64,000 nucleotides of DNA from Myxococcales bacterium (GCA_019634385.1 JAHQVK010000093.1:1-64000); one strand, 5' to 3'; counted from the first letter of the stretch, positions 26,689 to 35,592 are shown. Notes: generated by a model from the letters alone, not told the origin. A program made the numbers and translations.

Positions 26689-28923
26689 TCAGCTCCCTTC
26701 CCCGCCAACATTAGACAGTGCTGCGAGCTGGTTACTAAGGAAATCGGACTGAGACTGAAGACCTGCAAGTTGAACTTCCAAAGCAGCAAACTGCTCCTCC
26801 AAACGTGTCTGAGTCCGAGCCACCTGCTCTTCACGGTCAATAATGCGCTGTTCTAAGGCATCTATTTCATCTTGAATCGATGAACTTCGTGCACCAATCA
26901 CCGAACCTGAGCCCGAACTTAAATCGGCAACTAGGTCCGAAAACACCGTACCAATACCAGTCGATATAGTTATAGAACCAGCCAGCCCGGTGGAAATACC
27001 TGTGAAGGTGATCGCGAGATCATCCAAGGTCTCCGTTTCATTGACTTCTAAACGGTTTCCTGCTCCGGTTGCTGACTGCCCACCGATGGTTCCTGCAATG
27101 TCCACCCCAGTATCTGACGAAACCGTGGTATCAATTCGGCTCGTATTAGCGCCGCTCGCAACATCGGAGACCACTGAAAAGAACTGATCAGCTCCGTATT
27201 CAGTAGTTTGGATATTGAGTGTATCAGTCGATGAAAATGCTGTGAGTGCCACACCTTGAGTAGCAAACGCACTGTTGAGACGATCAATCACTTGGGCCAA
27301 ATTATCACCCGACTGAAGGGTCACACTGAAGGAGCTAAACGTTGGAGAATCTTCCGTATGGTTGGAGCTATATGTAAAACTGAGAGTCTCATTTGCACTC
27401 AACGTATCCGTTTGAGCACTACCCGCCACAAAAGCGGCAACCTCAGGCACAGTACTGATATTAACCGCATATTCACCGTCAGCTCGTTGCTCAGGTCGTC
27501 CAGACACTGATAACAAAGAAGATGATGCCGATTCCGTGGAGCCCAGGACCGCCAACACAGATGGCAAGTCACTGTTAATTGCGTTCTGGAGCTGTGTAGA
27601 GTTTAGTGACAATCCCCCGGTTCGACTTGAAACAATTCCCAGACTAGCCAGAGAATCATAAGATGTCACATTCTCTGTCAGCTGAGTACTTACCGCATTT
27701 CGAAGTTGCGACAATATAGTATTAGCCGTCCGGTCACCTAATAAAAGACCTGCTTCCAGGGTATCTGAATCAAAAGTCTGCTCATTTCGAACTGCCGCAA
27801 AAACTGTATTATAGGCCTCTACAAACGACTCCACTGCAGCAACGATCTGGCTAGTATCCTGTGATATCGAAAAACTCGTACTAGAAACCGTAGATGCGAG
27901 CTCTATTGTCACTCCCTCAATAGCATCATTAATCGTATTCGATGCTCGAGTCTGCGTAATACCATTCAGAGTAAAAACCGAATCCTGCGCGGCGGTCAAC
28001 ACCGGATTGGTCACATCTACATAAAATCGATCGCCCACCGTCAGCGTTCCACCGGCTGAAAAAGCAATATCCACCCCTTCAGAGTTCCCATCAATATCTG
28101 TGGCAACCAATGGAGTTGTACTCGTGGAACTCCAAGACTGACCCCCATCAGAGGAAACTCTGTAGGTAGCAGTACCCGCTGCTCCTCCAGAGACAATATC
28201 CACTATGTATGTTTTACTCGTGTCCCCTGCATATGTGCCGGATGCTGTAAGTATGCCTGAATAGGTTCCAGCGTTATCAGAGTCCTCAACAGTAGCTTCA
28301 ATCGATGTGTTTGTAAAATCTAGATCTGTTCCATTTGATACAATTTGTATCTCATTATCTTCGCCCGTTTGTTTAGAAGTAAGAACAAGGCGGGAGCTTA
28401 GAGAATTTGTTCCGTCATTGACTACACTCGCCGCTATATCACCATCAGCAGCATTGATCGAAGCTGCTAGATCATTTAGTGACGTAGATGTCGTAACCGA
28501 GATGCTTACCAGCCCCCCTGAATTACCGACCCGAATAGCAAACGTCCCTGCTGAACTGCTGACTGGAGTTGAACTCGCCGTTGCAAAACCTTGCGACCCC
28601 AATCGGTGAGCAGTTGCCAATCGACTCACGGTGAGATCGTGACTCCCTGTCGCCGCTGACGCAGCTGCACTAACAGAGAACGCCGCCCCCGCCGCGTCCG
28701 AAATAGATACACTAGGCGTGCTCAAGGTATCGAAAGATAAGCTACTTGCGGCCGCACTCAGCGAGCTAAAATCCGTAGATAAACCACTGAACTTCGCCTG
28801 CACCTGCTGTAACTCAGCAATATCCGCTTGCAAGCCAGCAATCGGGCGCCGTTCCAGCTCAATGAGCTGATTAATGATCGAGGTCGTATCAAGACCCGAA
28901 GCTAAGCCACCAACACTAACCAT
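26689..28923 (-). CDS. fliD: Flagellar filament cap FliD
   Basis: This 744-residue secreted protein caps the filament and guides flagellin insertion. The N-terminus VGGLASGLDTTSIINQLIEL and the C-terminal coiled coil (EIDALEQRIIDREEQVARTQ through LSNQLAALSNV) are diagnostic. The Ser/Thr- and Ala-rich central region is longer than in Escherichia coli FliD, giving enlarged surface domains. It is preceded by a fliC terminator hairpin at 29004-29029 and followed by fliS, forming a fliD-fliS unit. Confidence 0.95.
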   Translation of the reverse strand: MVSVGGLASGLDTTSIINQLIELERRPIAGLQADIAELQQVQAKFSGLSTDFSSLSAAASSLSFDTLSTPSVSISDAAGAAFSVSAAASAATGSHDLTVSRLATAHRLGSQGFATASSTPVSSSAGTFAIRVGNSGGLVSISVTTSTSLNDLAASINAADGDIAASVVNDGTNSLSSRLVLTSKQTGEDNEIQIVSNGTDLDFTNTSIEATVEDSDNAGTYSGILTASGTYAGDTSKTYIVDIVSGGAAGTATYRVSSDGGQSWSSTSTTPLVATDIDGNSEGVDIAFSAGGTLTVGDRFYVDVTNPVLTAAQDSVFTLNGITQTRASNTINDAIEGVTIELASTVSSTSFSISQDTSQIVAAVESFVEAYNTVFAAVRNEQTFDSDTLEAGLLLGDRTANTILSQLRNAVSTQLTENVTSYDSLASLGIVSSRTGGLSLNSTQLQNAINSDLPSVLAVLGSTESASSSLLSVSGRPEQRADGEYAVNISTVPEVAAFVAGSAQTDTLSANETLSFTYSSNHTEDSPTFSSFSVTLQSGDNLAQVIDRLNSAFATQGVALTAFSSTDTLNIQTTEYGADQFFSVVSDVASGANTSRIDTTVSSDTGVDIAGTIGGQSATGAGNRLEVNETETLDDLAITFTGISTGLAGSITISTGIGTVFSDLVADLSSGSGSVIGARSSSIQDEIDALEQRIIDREEQVARTQTRLEEQFAALEVQLAGLQSQSDFLSNQLAALSNVGGEGS

Positions 28924-29003
28924 AGTATCATCTCCTAGGGAATGAGCTCGCTATAGGCAGTCCTTCGATGCCCACCAATTTAGAGCTTGTAGGATTATGA
29001 GGC

Positions 29004-29029
29004 AAGACGCGACCTGCAAGTCGCGCCTT
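29004..29029 (-). terminator. Hairpin between fliC and fliD
   Basis: The arms AAGACGCGAC (29004-29013) and GTCGCGCCTT (29020-29029) pair with one G-T and a six-base loop. The hairpin lies 21 bases past the fliC stop in the leftward transcript. There is no clear U-tract, so intrinsic termination is uncertain; it may instead stabilise the abundant flagellin mRNA. Confidence 0.5.
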
Positions 29030-29049
29030 CACCAAAACCACTTCATCGG

Positions 29050-30465
29050 CTAACCGCCAATGAGCTGTAGTGCAACCTGCGTGGAAACGTTAGCCTGAGC
29101 AAGCATCGCGGTTGAGGCCTGCTGAAGAATTTGGTTCTTGGAGAAATCCGCCGTCTCGGCAGCAAAATCCGCATCCCGGATGCGACTTCGAGCAGCCGAA
29201 ATATTCTCTGAGGCCGCTGACAAATTAGAAACCGCAGCATCCATGCGGGAGAGAATTGCCCCAAGATTGGCCTGCTGGGTAGACACCTGGCGAATAGCAG
29301 TATCCAACAAACCAATGGAGGTATTGGCTCCGCTTTGAGTACCGAGATCAATAGTACTGATATTCACCGCGGTATTCACCAACACCGTGCCAACAGCCCC
29401 TCCAAGCCCCGCATTTGCCGGGGTTCCTCCCCCGATGGTAAAAGCATCATCCGACTCAAGAGTTATTGTACCATAGGTAACTCCCGCTGGACTCGCCGCA
29501 AATGCTGCCCCCTGAGGCGCGGTCCCCGATATCTCGATATTCCGACCATCCCCAGCAGTCAGCACCAAATTATTGCTGCTATCCAAGGTTGCCAAAACCC
29601 CGGTTTGATCCCCGATTGCATTAATAGCATTACGAAGCGCGTAGGTTGAGTCATCAGCGGCCACTGAAACGCTACCTACATCTATCCCATTGATCAGAAG
29701 ATCTGCGGAGGTGAATGCATGAGCCGCAATACCACCAGCGATAGTCACTGTCGTTGCATCTGCCGTTGCTACCACTCCGTGCTCTGCACTGCCTGAATTG
29801 ATCGCAGCGGCCTTAGCAACTGCCGACGCAGCATTGCCGGTACTCGAGAGCATATCGTCTGTCGCAGCCGAACTACGAATGCCAACTCCGTTCAACGTCA
29901 ACTCCCCAGCCGTTAACGCTGTGTTTGTCACGGAGGAAGAGGTCTGCTGCGCAATGGCCCCGAGTGCAAAATAGCGAGCTGAGTCGATCGACAGGCTAAC
30001 ATTCTGGTCCGAATATGCCCCTACCTGGAACTTTAAATCATTGAATGAGCCATCGAGTAACTTTCTCCCATTGAACTCGGTCTGCGTGGCTATGCGATCA
30101 ACCTCCGCCAGCAATTGATTGACCTCGGTTTGAATCGCTGCTCGATCAGTTGCAGTATAGGTATCATTCGCAGACTGCACAGATAGCTCACGCAACCTTT
30201 GAAGTATAGACTCTGTCTCCCCCAAAGCGCTTTCTGCGGTCTGCGCCAGAGAAATACTATCGTTGGCATTACGAACCGCCTGATTTAGCCCTCGAATCTG
30301 CGCTGTCATTCGACTGCTAATAGCTAAACCAGCAGCATCGTCTTTCGCCGAATTAATACGCAAGCCACTTGAAAGCCTCTGAAAATTGCGGCTTAACGCG
30401 TTATTATTTTCCATCAACCGCCGCTGAGTATTCAGCGACGAAATATTCGTCGAGATAGTAAGCAC
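29050..30465 (-). CDS. fliC: Flagellin
   Basis: This 471-residue filament subunit has conserved D0/D1 ends: ISTNISSLNTQRRLMENNNA and RLSSGLRINSAKDDAAGLAI at the N-terminus, and NISAARSRIRDADFAAETAD with NQILQQASTAMLAQAN at the C-terminus. The middle is a variable, Ala/Thr-rich surface region of about 200 residues. I chose GTG at 30465 (VLTISTNIS) because a strong Shine-Dalgarno AAGGAGGAG sits at 30471-30479, five bases upstream; the ATG at 30489 overlaps it and adds eight atypical residues. A palindrome and a repeat element lie in the leader. Confidence 0.96.
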   Translation of the reverse strand: MLTISTNISSLNTQRRLMENNNALSRNFQRLSSGLRINSAKDDAAGLAISSRMTAQIRGLNQAVRNANDSISLAQTAESALGETESILQRLRELSVQSANDTYTATDRAAIQTEVNQLLAEVDRIATQTEFNGRKLLDGSFNDLKFQVGAYSDQNVSLSIDSARYFALGAIAQQTSSSVTNTALTAGELTLNGVGIRSSAATDDMLSSTGNAASAVAKAAAINSGSAEHGVVATADATTVTIAGGIAAHAFTSADLLINGIDVGSVSVAADDSTYALRNAINAIGDQTGVLATLDSSNNLVLTAGDGRNIEISGTAPQGAAFAASPAGVTYGTITLESDDAFTIGGGTPANAGLGGAVGTVLVNTAVNISTIDLGTQSGANTSIGLLDTAIRQVSTQQANLGAILSRMDAAVSNLSAASENISAARSRIRDADFAAETADFSKNQILQQASTAMLAQANVSTQVALQLIGG

Positions 30466-30470
30466 TTGAG

Positions 30471-30479
30471 CTCCTCCTT
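30471..30479 (-). promoter_or_regulatory. Strong ribosome-binding site of fliC
   Basis: The leftward strand reads AAGGAGGAG here, five bases before GTG at 30465. This decides the fliC start: the alternative ATG at 30489 lies on top of it and would be poorly initiated. Confidence 0.75.
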
Positions 30480-30492
30480 GGAACCACATTCA

Positions 30493-30510
30493 CATACTAA
30501 ATCTAGTATG
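30493..30510 (-). promoter_or_regulatory. Palindrome in the fliC leader
   Basis: CATACTA (30493-30499) and TAGTATG (30504-30510) are perfect arms with a four-base loop, about 14 bases before the Shine-Dalgarno. It could be a protein operator or a leader hairpin controlling translation. FliW is encoded nearby and its usual partner CsrA binds flagellin leaders, but no GGA loop is present, so CsrA binding here is not supported. Confidence 0.4.
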
Positions 30511-30563
30511 CGAACTCCTCTTCCGTGAGTCGACCGAGACTTCCCGCCCTGGTCTTTCTTTCG

Positions 30564-30679
30564 ATACAGCAGAAATCACTTGGGTTGAACCCAAGTTCCT
30601 GCTACTATGCGGGACTATTCCCCGCTGCGCGACCACTTATTAATTCTTACAGAATCAATGCAAGTGGTCTTTGCTGTAT
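30564..30679 (+). repeat. Palindromic element, copy 2 (upstream of fliC)
   Basis: This is the best-preserved copy. ATACAGCA at the left end and TGCTGTAT at the right are perfect terminal repeats, extended by CG on both sides. Inside are ACTTGGGTTGAACCCAAGT, GCGGGACTATTCCCCGC and AATTCTTACAGAATC, the last enclosed by the perfect stem GACCACTT/AAGTGGTC. Where copies 1 and 3 have GGGC/GCCC, this copy has GGGA/TCCC, a compensating change. The copy lies 99 bases upstream of the fliC start and 47 bases past the stop of the small leftward gene at 30727. Confidence 0.9.
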
Positions 30680-30683
30680 CGGC
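30676..30683 (-). promoter_or_regulatory. Sigma-28 -10-like sequence at element end
   Basis: The leftward strand reads GCCGATAC, one base from the sigma-28 -10 consensus GCCGATAA, formed where element copy 2 meets its flank. A TAAA motif lies upstream (30697-30700), but its spacing of 13 rather than 15 bases is poor. If active, it would transcribe through the element to fliC. No better sigma-28 site was seen upstream of fliC. Confidence 0.25.
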
Positions 30684-30726
30684 CATGATACATCTATTTA
30701 ATAGTGGTCCTGACCTGCAATACTAA

Positions 30727-31089
30727 CTACATATGTGTACTAAAGACCCTAGGCTTTCTCTCTGCAGAGGCAAAGCGGGTTCGAACAGCCTTCCCTGCTC
30801 GGAGAGAGACTATCGCGCGGCCTAGCCCATCAAGCACCTGATTAGCTAGTTGAGCCAAGCGATCCTCTCTCTCCAAGGCTCTTTGCAACCACAGCCGTTG
30901 CTCATCAATCGGCACTACCGGATCACCTTTGCGGTTAAATGGCTGAGCTGTCGTAAGACGTCGTCGTTCTCGGAGCAGATCCGACACTATTGTGACATCG
31001 ACTTTAGGTCGACCCAACTCTTGCTCTAACGCTGACGACAGCTCATCCCATCGACTACACCAGGCCCGGTTAGATGCGGGCCTCTGCAT
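30727..31089 (-). CDS. Small helical protein downstream of fliW
   Basis: This protein of about 120 residues is mostly helical and charged (RWDELSSALEQELGRPKVDV, then RLWLQRALEREDRLAQLANQ). That pattern is seen in FlgN/FliT-type export chaperones, but no family motif is recognised, so no function is assigned. ATG at 31089 has a good Shine-Dalgarno (GGAGAAGGAC). A longer frame to 31152 would sit further inside fliW. The chosen start overlaps the end of fliW by 20 bases, indicating coupling. It ends the flgF-to-fliW leftward run. Confidence 0.55.
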   Translation of the reverse strand: MQRPASNRAWCSRWDELSSALEQELGRPKVDVTIVSDLLRERRRLTTAQPFNRKGDPVVPIDEQRLWLQRALEREDRLAQLANQVLDGLGRAIVSLRAGKAVRTRFASAERKPRVFSTHM

Positions 31090-31606
31090 GTCCTTCTCCA
31101 CTGGACATGAGAGCATCCGCTGTCTGTTCCTTAGCTTCCTCCAAGCCTTCATTCAGAGTCTTAATCTCTTCGAACATAGAATAATCAGCCTTCTGAAGGA
31201 TAACCTGAACCGCAAGTCGATTATCAAGATTGAAGATAATCGGTGCTCGGAGATTAGCAAAGAAGCGGCGCTTTTGCTCGTCCCACTTTAGTACTACCCT
31301 CATAACAAGAGATGGAACCACACCTTCATCATCAGCCAGCTTTAGCTCGCCCACTTGCTCTTCCCGAACATCAGCAACGTATCCCTGAAACAACTGGTCC
31401 GGATCAGCTAACAACAATGCTATACCCGGTTCATCAAGAGATTGAAGCCAGTTATAATCCGGAGCGTCCTCTAGATGAAGAAGACACCAAGTTTTGAGCA
31501 TATCAAATCCAGCAATTCCCGATGGGAAGTTTATGACTTGCTCTTCGCTGATCTCAACTTCACCAAAACGAGCTGAGGTTACTCTGATTTTATTCGTTGT
31601 ATTCAT
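31070..31606 (-). CDS. fliW: Flagellar assembly factor FliW
   Basis: This 178-residue protein has the family pattern FGEVEISEEQVINFPSGIAG and later APIIFNLDNRLAVQVILQ. FliW binds flagellin and counteracts the RNA-binding protein CsrA, linking filament growth to flagellin translation. I prefer ATG at 31606 to an upstream TTG at 31627 that overlaps the flgL stop. It lies 13 bases after flgL and overlaps the next small gene. No csrA is in the window, although fliW and csrA are often adjacent. Confidence 0.9.
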   Translation of the reverse strand: MNTTNKIRVTSARFGEVEISEEQVINFPSGIAGFDMLKTWCLLHLEDAPDYNWLQSLDEPGIALLLADPDQLFQGYVADVREEQVGELKLADDEGVVPSLVMRVVLKWDEQKRRFFANLRAPIIFNLDNRLAVQVILQKADYSMFEEIKTLNEGLEEAKEQTADALMSSGEGHAEARI

Positions 31607-31619
31607 TTTATTCACCAGT

Positions 31620-32504
31620 TTATCCAAGGAAGTTTGTCAAGTTAAGCTCGTTTAGGCGAGCAGTTATAGTTAGCGCCGAGCGCATGCCTAGCTCGGACTC
31701 CTGGAGATCAAGTACAGTTTTAGAAAAATCTGTATCTCTCTCCTGTTGAAGGGTCGCATTGGCCGTAATTTCCGCCCGAGACAGAGCATTTAGTATATTT
31801 TCCAGCCTCTCAAATGTATGCCCAATCTCTTGCCTTGAGCCTGCCACTTGATCAATCTGCTTCCGTACTTCGTCAACAGTTTCGCGAATACCTGCACCAT
31901 CATCACCCCTCAGGGCAGACTCCAAATCCCTCAAAACTGTAAATACTGATTCACCGGTAGCGGAATCAATAAATGGCTCACCTCCAACTATTGTTCCCGC
32001 CACCAGAGCATCGGGCCCAATGGGAACCATTAGTTGTTTGGAATCTCCACTGAAAACTCCATCGGCATCAAATGGAAAAGAAGTATTCCCTAAGCCGGAA
32101 AAAAGGAAACGGCCATTTCGCTCTGTGTTCGCGAGCTCTGCTATCCGCTCTCGGATCTGAGTGACTTCACTAGCCGCAATCCCACGATCTTGAGCATTAA
32201 ATGTATCGTTTCCTAAGCGAATCGAAACTTCAAGAACCCGCTGTAAAGCATCCGAAACATCAGCCAAAACAGCATCTGTCTGTTGTAGATTCAGTTCCGA
32301 TTCCAATGCGATTCTGCGCCTGGACTCAATCTCCCGGAGGCTTGTTTCTTCTCGTAAGATCTTACGACCCGCCACAGGATCTTGCCCTAACGAGTTTATT
32401 TTCGCTCCCGTCGCAATCTGCTCCTGGGCCTTGACAAGTTCCTGGGTTCTCTTTTGAATGGTTCCCTGCGCGAGCGAAAACCGCATAGACGTGGATACTC
32501 TCAT
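31620..32504 (-). CDS. flgL: Hook-filament junction protein FlgL
   Basis: This 294-residue secreted protein joins hook and filament. It has the flagellin-like N-terminus MRVSTSMRFSLAQGTIQK with KAQEQIATGAKINSLGQDP, and a C-terminal helix ETDFSKTVLDLQESELGM-like segment (here RDTDFSKTVLDLQESELGMR). Length is normal. It follows flgK by five bases, the usual flgK-flgL order. Confidence 0.94.
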   Translation of the reverse strand: MRVSTSMRFSLAQGTIQKRTQELVKAQEQIATGAKINSLGQDPVAGRKILREETSLREIESRRRIALESELNLQQTDAVLADVSDALQRVLEVSIRLGNDTFNAQDRGIAASEVTQIRERIAELANTERNGRFLFSGLGNTSFPFDADGVFSGDSKQLMVPIGPDALVAGTIVGGEPFIDSATGESVFTVLRDLESALRGDDGAGIRETVDEVRKQIDQVAGSRQEIGHTFERLENILNALSRAEITANATLQQERDTDFSKTVLDLQESELGMRSALTITARLNELNLTNFLG

Positions 32505-32509
32505 AGTAA

Positions 32510-33901
32510 CTACCTCTTAATAGTCAACAGCTCTTGCATAAGCTGATCAGCAGTCACCATAACTTGTGCTGCAGCAGCATAAGCCTGTTGATACCGTATG
32601 AGATTTGTTAGCTCTTCATCGAGCGAAACCCCAGAAAAAGACTGTTGGAGTTCAACAAGCTGGACAGCAGCATCTGCTCGAGAGACTGCATTTACCTCTG
32701 ACTGATATACTCTATCTCCAAAGTCCTGAAGAATTCCCTGGAGAGCATCCGCGGGAGCAGTATCATTGACTCCTCGTTTATGCCTGAAAGCAGCTAGAAG
32801 CAGAGCATTACCATTTCCACCCTCAGCAAGCACTTGTTCTTGTGCCGCAGCCACACCCTCGGGATTATCAACCATTGCTTCATCTATAGCAACAAGTCTC
32901 GCACTCCCACTCTTTTGCACAAGCTCCTTGAACAAGTTTCGTCCCGTACTTCCATCTTTTCCATATCCAGATGAATGTATTCGATTTAGCTCACTTACTA
33001 CTTCAAATGTAAAATCATCGAAATTGTTTTCAAGCACACCTAAATCTTCGTCTCGAGCAATGAGCAGCCCACCTATTTTGCCACCATGAATAACATTTGT
33101 CAGATCTCTACGAGCTCCACCAAATCCATACCCAACAACGCGCATGCCTTCGGGAAACTTTTCGAGCTCGAGTCCTGCGCTGAATGTCCCAGCCACCAAT
33201 GTATATCCAGACTCTTCAATATGGACATCAACGGACCCGTCATCACGCGGCACCACGCGGGTAGCAACTTTCTCTGCTAATTCGTCCAGCAATCTATCTC
33301 GCCTATCCAGCAAGTCTACAGCTGGCTTGATCTCCTCCATGATCAATCGATTAGCTTCCGCAATTTCTTCAACGATGCTATTGAGGTGATCAATTTCCAC
33401 GGAAAGTTGCGCATCGACACTCGTTCGTACCTCGCTCAACTCTGTTCCATATCTCCTCGTTTCACTTGCAAATAACTCTGTTGCAGCTAAAACCTCACGA
33501 CGAGCTACATGATCTTGAGGTGACGCAGCCAGTTCATCAAAGCTCGCTAGCAGGTCATCGAAGATCGGCGACAAGCCTTCACCAACTACATCACCGAAAA
33601 TAACATTAGCTCTCGATAATATCTCTGCTCTAGTTTGTGAAGCTAATGATTCTGATTGCGCATCTCGAGCGCGTCTATCCAAAGCAAGGTCAATAACTCG
33701 TTTCGCACCAACAACGCGAACCCCATCCCCAAGTTTTTGGGCCGATGTTGGCGAAATATTTGCCTGCTCTTGCACAACGACCCGGCGATGATAGCCTGGG
33801 GTATTAACATTTGCGATGTTCTGTCCAGTGTTCCGCACACCAAACTGAGCCGCTTCCGTACCGGTCTGTCCAATGTGCAAAACGTTCAATAGATTTCCCA
33901 T
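32510..33901 (-). CDS. flgK: Hook-filament junction protein FlgK
   Basis: This 463-residue protein is the first hook-associated protein, placed between hook and FlgL. It has the rod/hook-family N-terminus FGVRNTGQNIANVNTPGYHR and the C-terminal LTNLIRYQQAYAAAAQVMVT with a terminal helix ending LLTIKR. It lies 13 bases after flgN, whose product is its export chaperone. Length is at the short end for FlgK but complete. Confidence 0.95.
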   Translation of the reverse strand: MGNLLNVLHIGQTGTEAAQFGVRNTGQNIANVNTPGYHRRVVVQEQANISPTSAQKLGDGVRVVGAKRVIDLALDRRARDAQSESLASQTRAEILSRANVIFGDVVGEGLSPIFDDLLASFDELAASPQDHVARREVLAATELFASETRRYGTELSEVRTSVDAQLSVEIDHLNSIVEEIAEANRLIMEEIKPAVDLLDRRDRLLDELAEKVATRVVPRDDGSVDVHIEESGYTLVAGTFSAGLELEKFPEGMRVVGYGFGGARRDLTNVIHGGKIGGLLIARDEDLGVLENNFDDFTFEVVSELNRIHSSGYGKDGSTGRNLFKELVQKSGSARLVAIDEAMVDNPEGVAAAQEQVLAEGGNGNALLLAAFRHKRGVNDTAPADALQGILQDFGDRVYQSEVNAVSRADAAVQLVELQQSFSGVSLDEELTNLIRYQQAYAAAAQVMVTADQLMQELLTIKR

Positions 33902-33913
33902 CTTGCAACTCCT

Positions 33914-34423
33914 TCATGTAACGGTCGAGACACAGAGAGCAACACTTTCACTTGAATTGCTTCCCTTGGAATTATATGTGTCACCTGAACTCACCGTGCA
34001 TACTACTTCTTGAATAGTATCTTCCAAAGATGACAGTGCAACACTAAAAAATTCCTGATTAATATCAATTTCTCTCTGCGTCAACTCTGCTGCATCAATA
34101 TACCTGCGGAATACATCAACAACTCCTGGATGATCTTCTTTAGGTAGAACGCCAAGTACCACCACCAACAAATCTCTTCCTGAGTGTCCATTGCTATTTA
34201 GCAATGTCTCTCGCTTCGCCCTCATTCCCTCTAGGCTAAAACATAGTTCAGCCTGTCGTTCGAGCACTCGATGTAACCCATTGGGAGTTGTTCCATCCGG
34301 TGGAACAACTCGAGCTTCCGCCGCTGCTTGTGCAAGGTCATTGAGAACCACAATTTCGTCCTCAAGAGAGGCCAAAAAGTGCATAACCGCCGTTTCTTTA
34401 GGCGCTTCCTGAACTGAGATCAT
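33914..34423 (-). CDS. flgN: Export chaperone FlgN
   Basis: This 169-residue helical protein has a FlgN-like layout: a central helix with LERQAELCFSLEGMRAKRE and a late helix QREIDINQEFFSVALSSLED. FlgN escorts FlgK and FlgL to the export gate. ATG at 34423 has AAGGA upstream at a suitable distance; a GTG six bases earlier is less likely. The Ser/Thr-rich tail is unusual. Placement between flgM and flgK supports the assignment. Confidence 0.75.
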   Translation of the reverse strand: MISVQEAPKETAVMHFLASLEDEIVVLNDLAQAAAEARVVPPDGTTPNGLHRVLERQAELCFSLEGMRAKRETLLNSNGHSGRDLLVVVLGVLPKEDHPGVVDVFRRYIDAAELTQREIDINQEFFSVALSSLEDTIQEVVCTVSSGDTYNSKGSNSSESVALCVSTVT

Positions 34424-34438
34424 AACCACCCGTCCTTC

Positions 34439-34813
34439 TTACAGCCGCCCAAACTCTCCTGAAGAAAGTATTCTTTCTGCCACCAACTCTACGTTCGTCT
34501 GATACGTTTGATTCTTTATCAGAGAACGTAGAGCACCAATATTTTCTCTCCTACCTTCTTCAACAATAGTTCGGGTAGACTCGTATAAAAGATGAAGAGA
34601 TGTTTCCTCGGGACGAAAGTCGACTGCATCTATCTTTCTCTGTAGAGCCCTTTTCTCTGATACGGGGTGATGTTCAGCTGAACTCGAGCGGTCGTTAAGT
34701 TCCTTAGATTCCTCAGTGCTTCGGAACTCACGATCGCCACCAACAACAATTGAAACTTTGTTAGAACCCACCGGCGCTACAGAGGCCGGCCCATTTGTCA
34801 CGTTGTACAACAT
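34439..34813 (-). CDS. flgM: Anti-sigma-28 factor FlgM
   Basis: This 124-residue protein has a disordered, polar N-terminus and the FlgM helix RRENIGALRSLIKNQTYQTN followed by VELVAERILSSG. The pattern is the conserved sigma-28-binding segment, with Val-Ala positions at the end. FlgM holds FliA inactive until the hook is complete and FlgM is exported. FliA is encoded at 41379, so the checkpoint pair is present. It is longer than typical FlgM (about 100 residues). Confidence 0.85.
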   Translation of the reverse strand: MLYNVTNGPASVAPVGSNKVSIVVGGDREFRSTEESKELNDRSSSAEHHPVSEKRALQRKIDAVDFRPEETSLHLLYESTRTIVEEGRRENIGALRSLIKNQTYQTNVELVAERILSSGEFGRL

Positions 34814-34878
34814 TTTACATCCTCTTTGGTCTCACACCAAGTACAGAAGTCATCGTTCCATTCGGTTCAAATACAGTA

Positions 34879-35592
34879 TTATATATCTATATATTTTTGC
34901 GGATCCTGAGCGATACCATTCTGAAAGATTGCAAAGTGTAGATGGGCTCCCGTTACCTCTCCGGAATCACCACTAGCAGCAACAATCGCTCCCGAGAATA
35001 GCTTTTCTCCCACCTTTACATGCACTTTCGATAGATGAGCATAAAGAGTCTTAAAACCACCACCATGGACAATATTTATATATTTTCCCAACTTTGGAGA
35101 AGAGCCAACCTCTACTACCTCTCCGTTATAAGGGCTTATAATGGGCGTTCCCACCGGAACCACAATATCTACACCCCTATGAAACGACTTTTCACCACTT
35201 AAAGGGTGAACTCGATGGCCAAACCTAGAACTAACTTTACCATCTACCGGGGGCCTACGAAGTCGGTTCGATGTTCGTCGACGAAGCTCATCTCCTGGGC
35301 CTATACTTTTTTCATCATGTAAATCAAGCTGCTCAGCCAACTTATCACCAAGACCTAAGCCTCCATTGGCTGCAAATTCATCAGCCACCGCTGATCGAAA
35401 CCACTCATTGTACAACTGACCGGCCGGGGAGTTATCTTCCCCCATTCTAACGCCTTTCGCAAGCTCTTCGAAAACCATACCCACGAAGACGCCCTCCAAC
35501 TCCCTTGCCGTCGACAGCGTAGATGCCTTTCCCGAGTTATTCCCAAAGCGCCAACTAGATGTATTCTGCAAATTTACAACTGGATCCATCAC
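34879..35592 (-). CDS. flgJ: Rod-binding protein FlgJ fused to LytM peptidase
   Basis: This 237-residue protein has two domains. Residues ~25-85 match the FlgJ rod-cap domain (ARELEGVFVGMVFEELAKGV, NEWFRSAVADEFAANGGLG). The C-terminal half is an M23 (LytM) metalloendopeptidase with GHRVHPLSGEKSFHRGVDI, giving the H-x3-D ligands, and GAHLHFA, giving the HxH motif, so the zinc site looks complete. Classic FlgJ carries a glucosaminidase here instead. The product should open peptidoglycan around the rod. It overlaps flgI by four bases. Confidence 0.92.
   Translation of the reverse strand: MMDPVVNLQNTSSWRFGNNSGKASTLSTARELEGVFVGMVFEELAKGVRMGEDNSPAGQLYNEWFRSAVADEFAANGGLGLGDKLAEQLDLHDEKSIGPGDELRRRTSNRLRRPPVDGKVSSRFGHRVHPLSGEKSFHRGVDIVVPVGTPIISPYNGEVVEVGSSPKLGKYINIVHGGGFKTLYAHLSKVHVKVGEKLFSGAIVAASGDSGEVTGAHLHFAIFQNGIAQDPQKYIDI

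Noticed and set aside
30775-30800. tRNA T-arm-like GGTTCGAAC
   Set aside because: It lies inside a coding frame and no cloverleaf could be folded around it.
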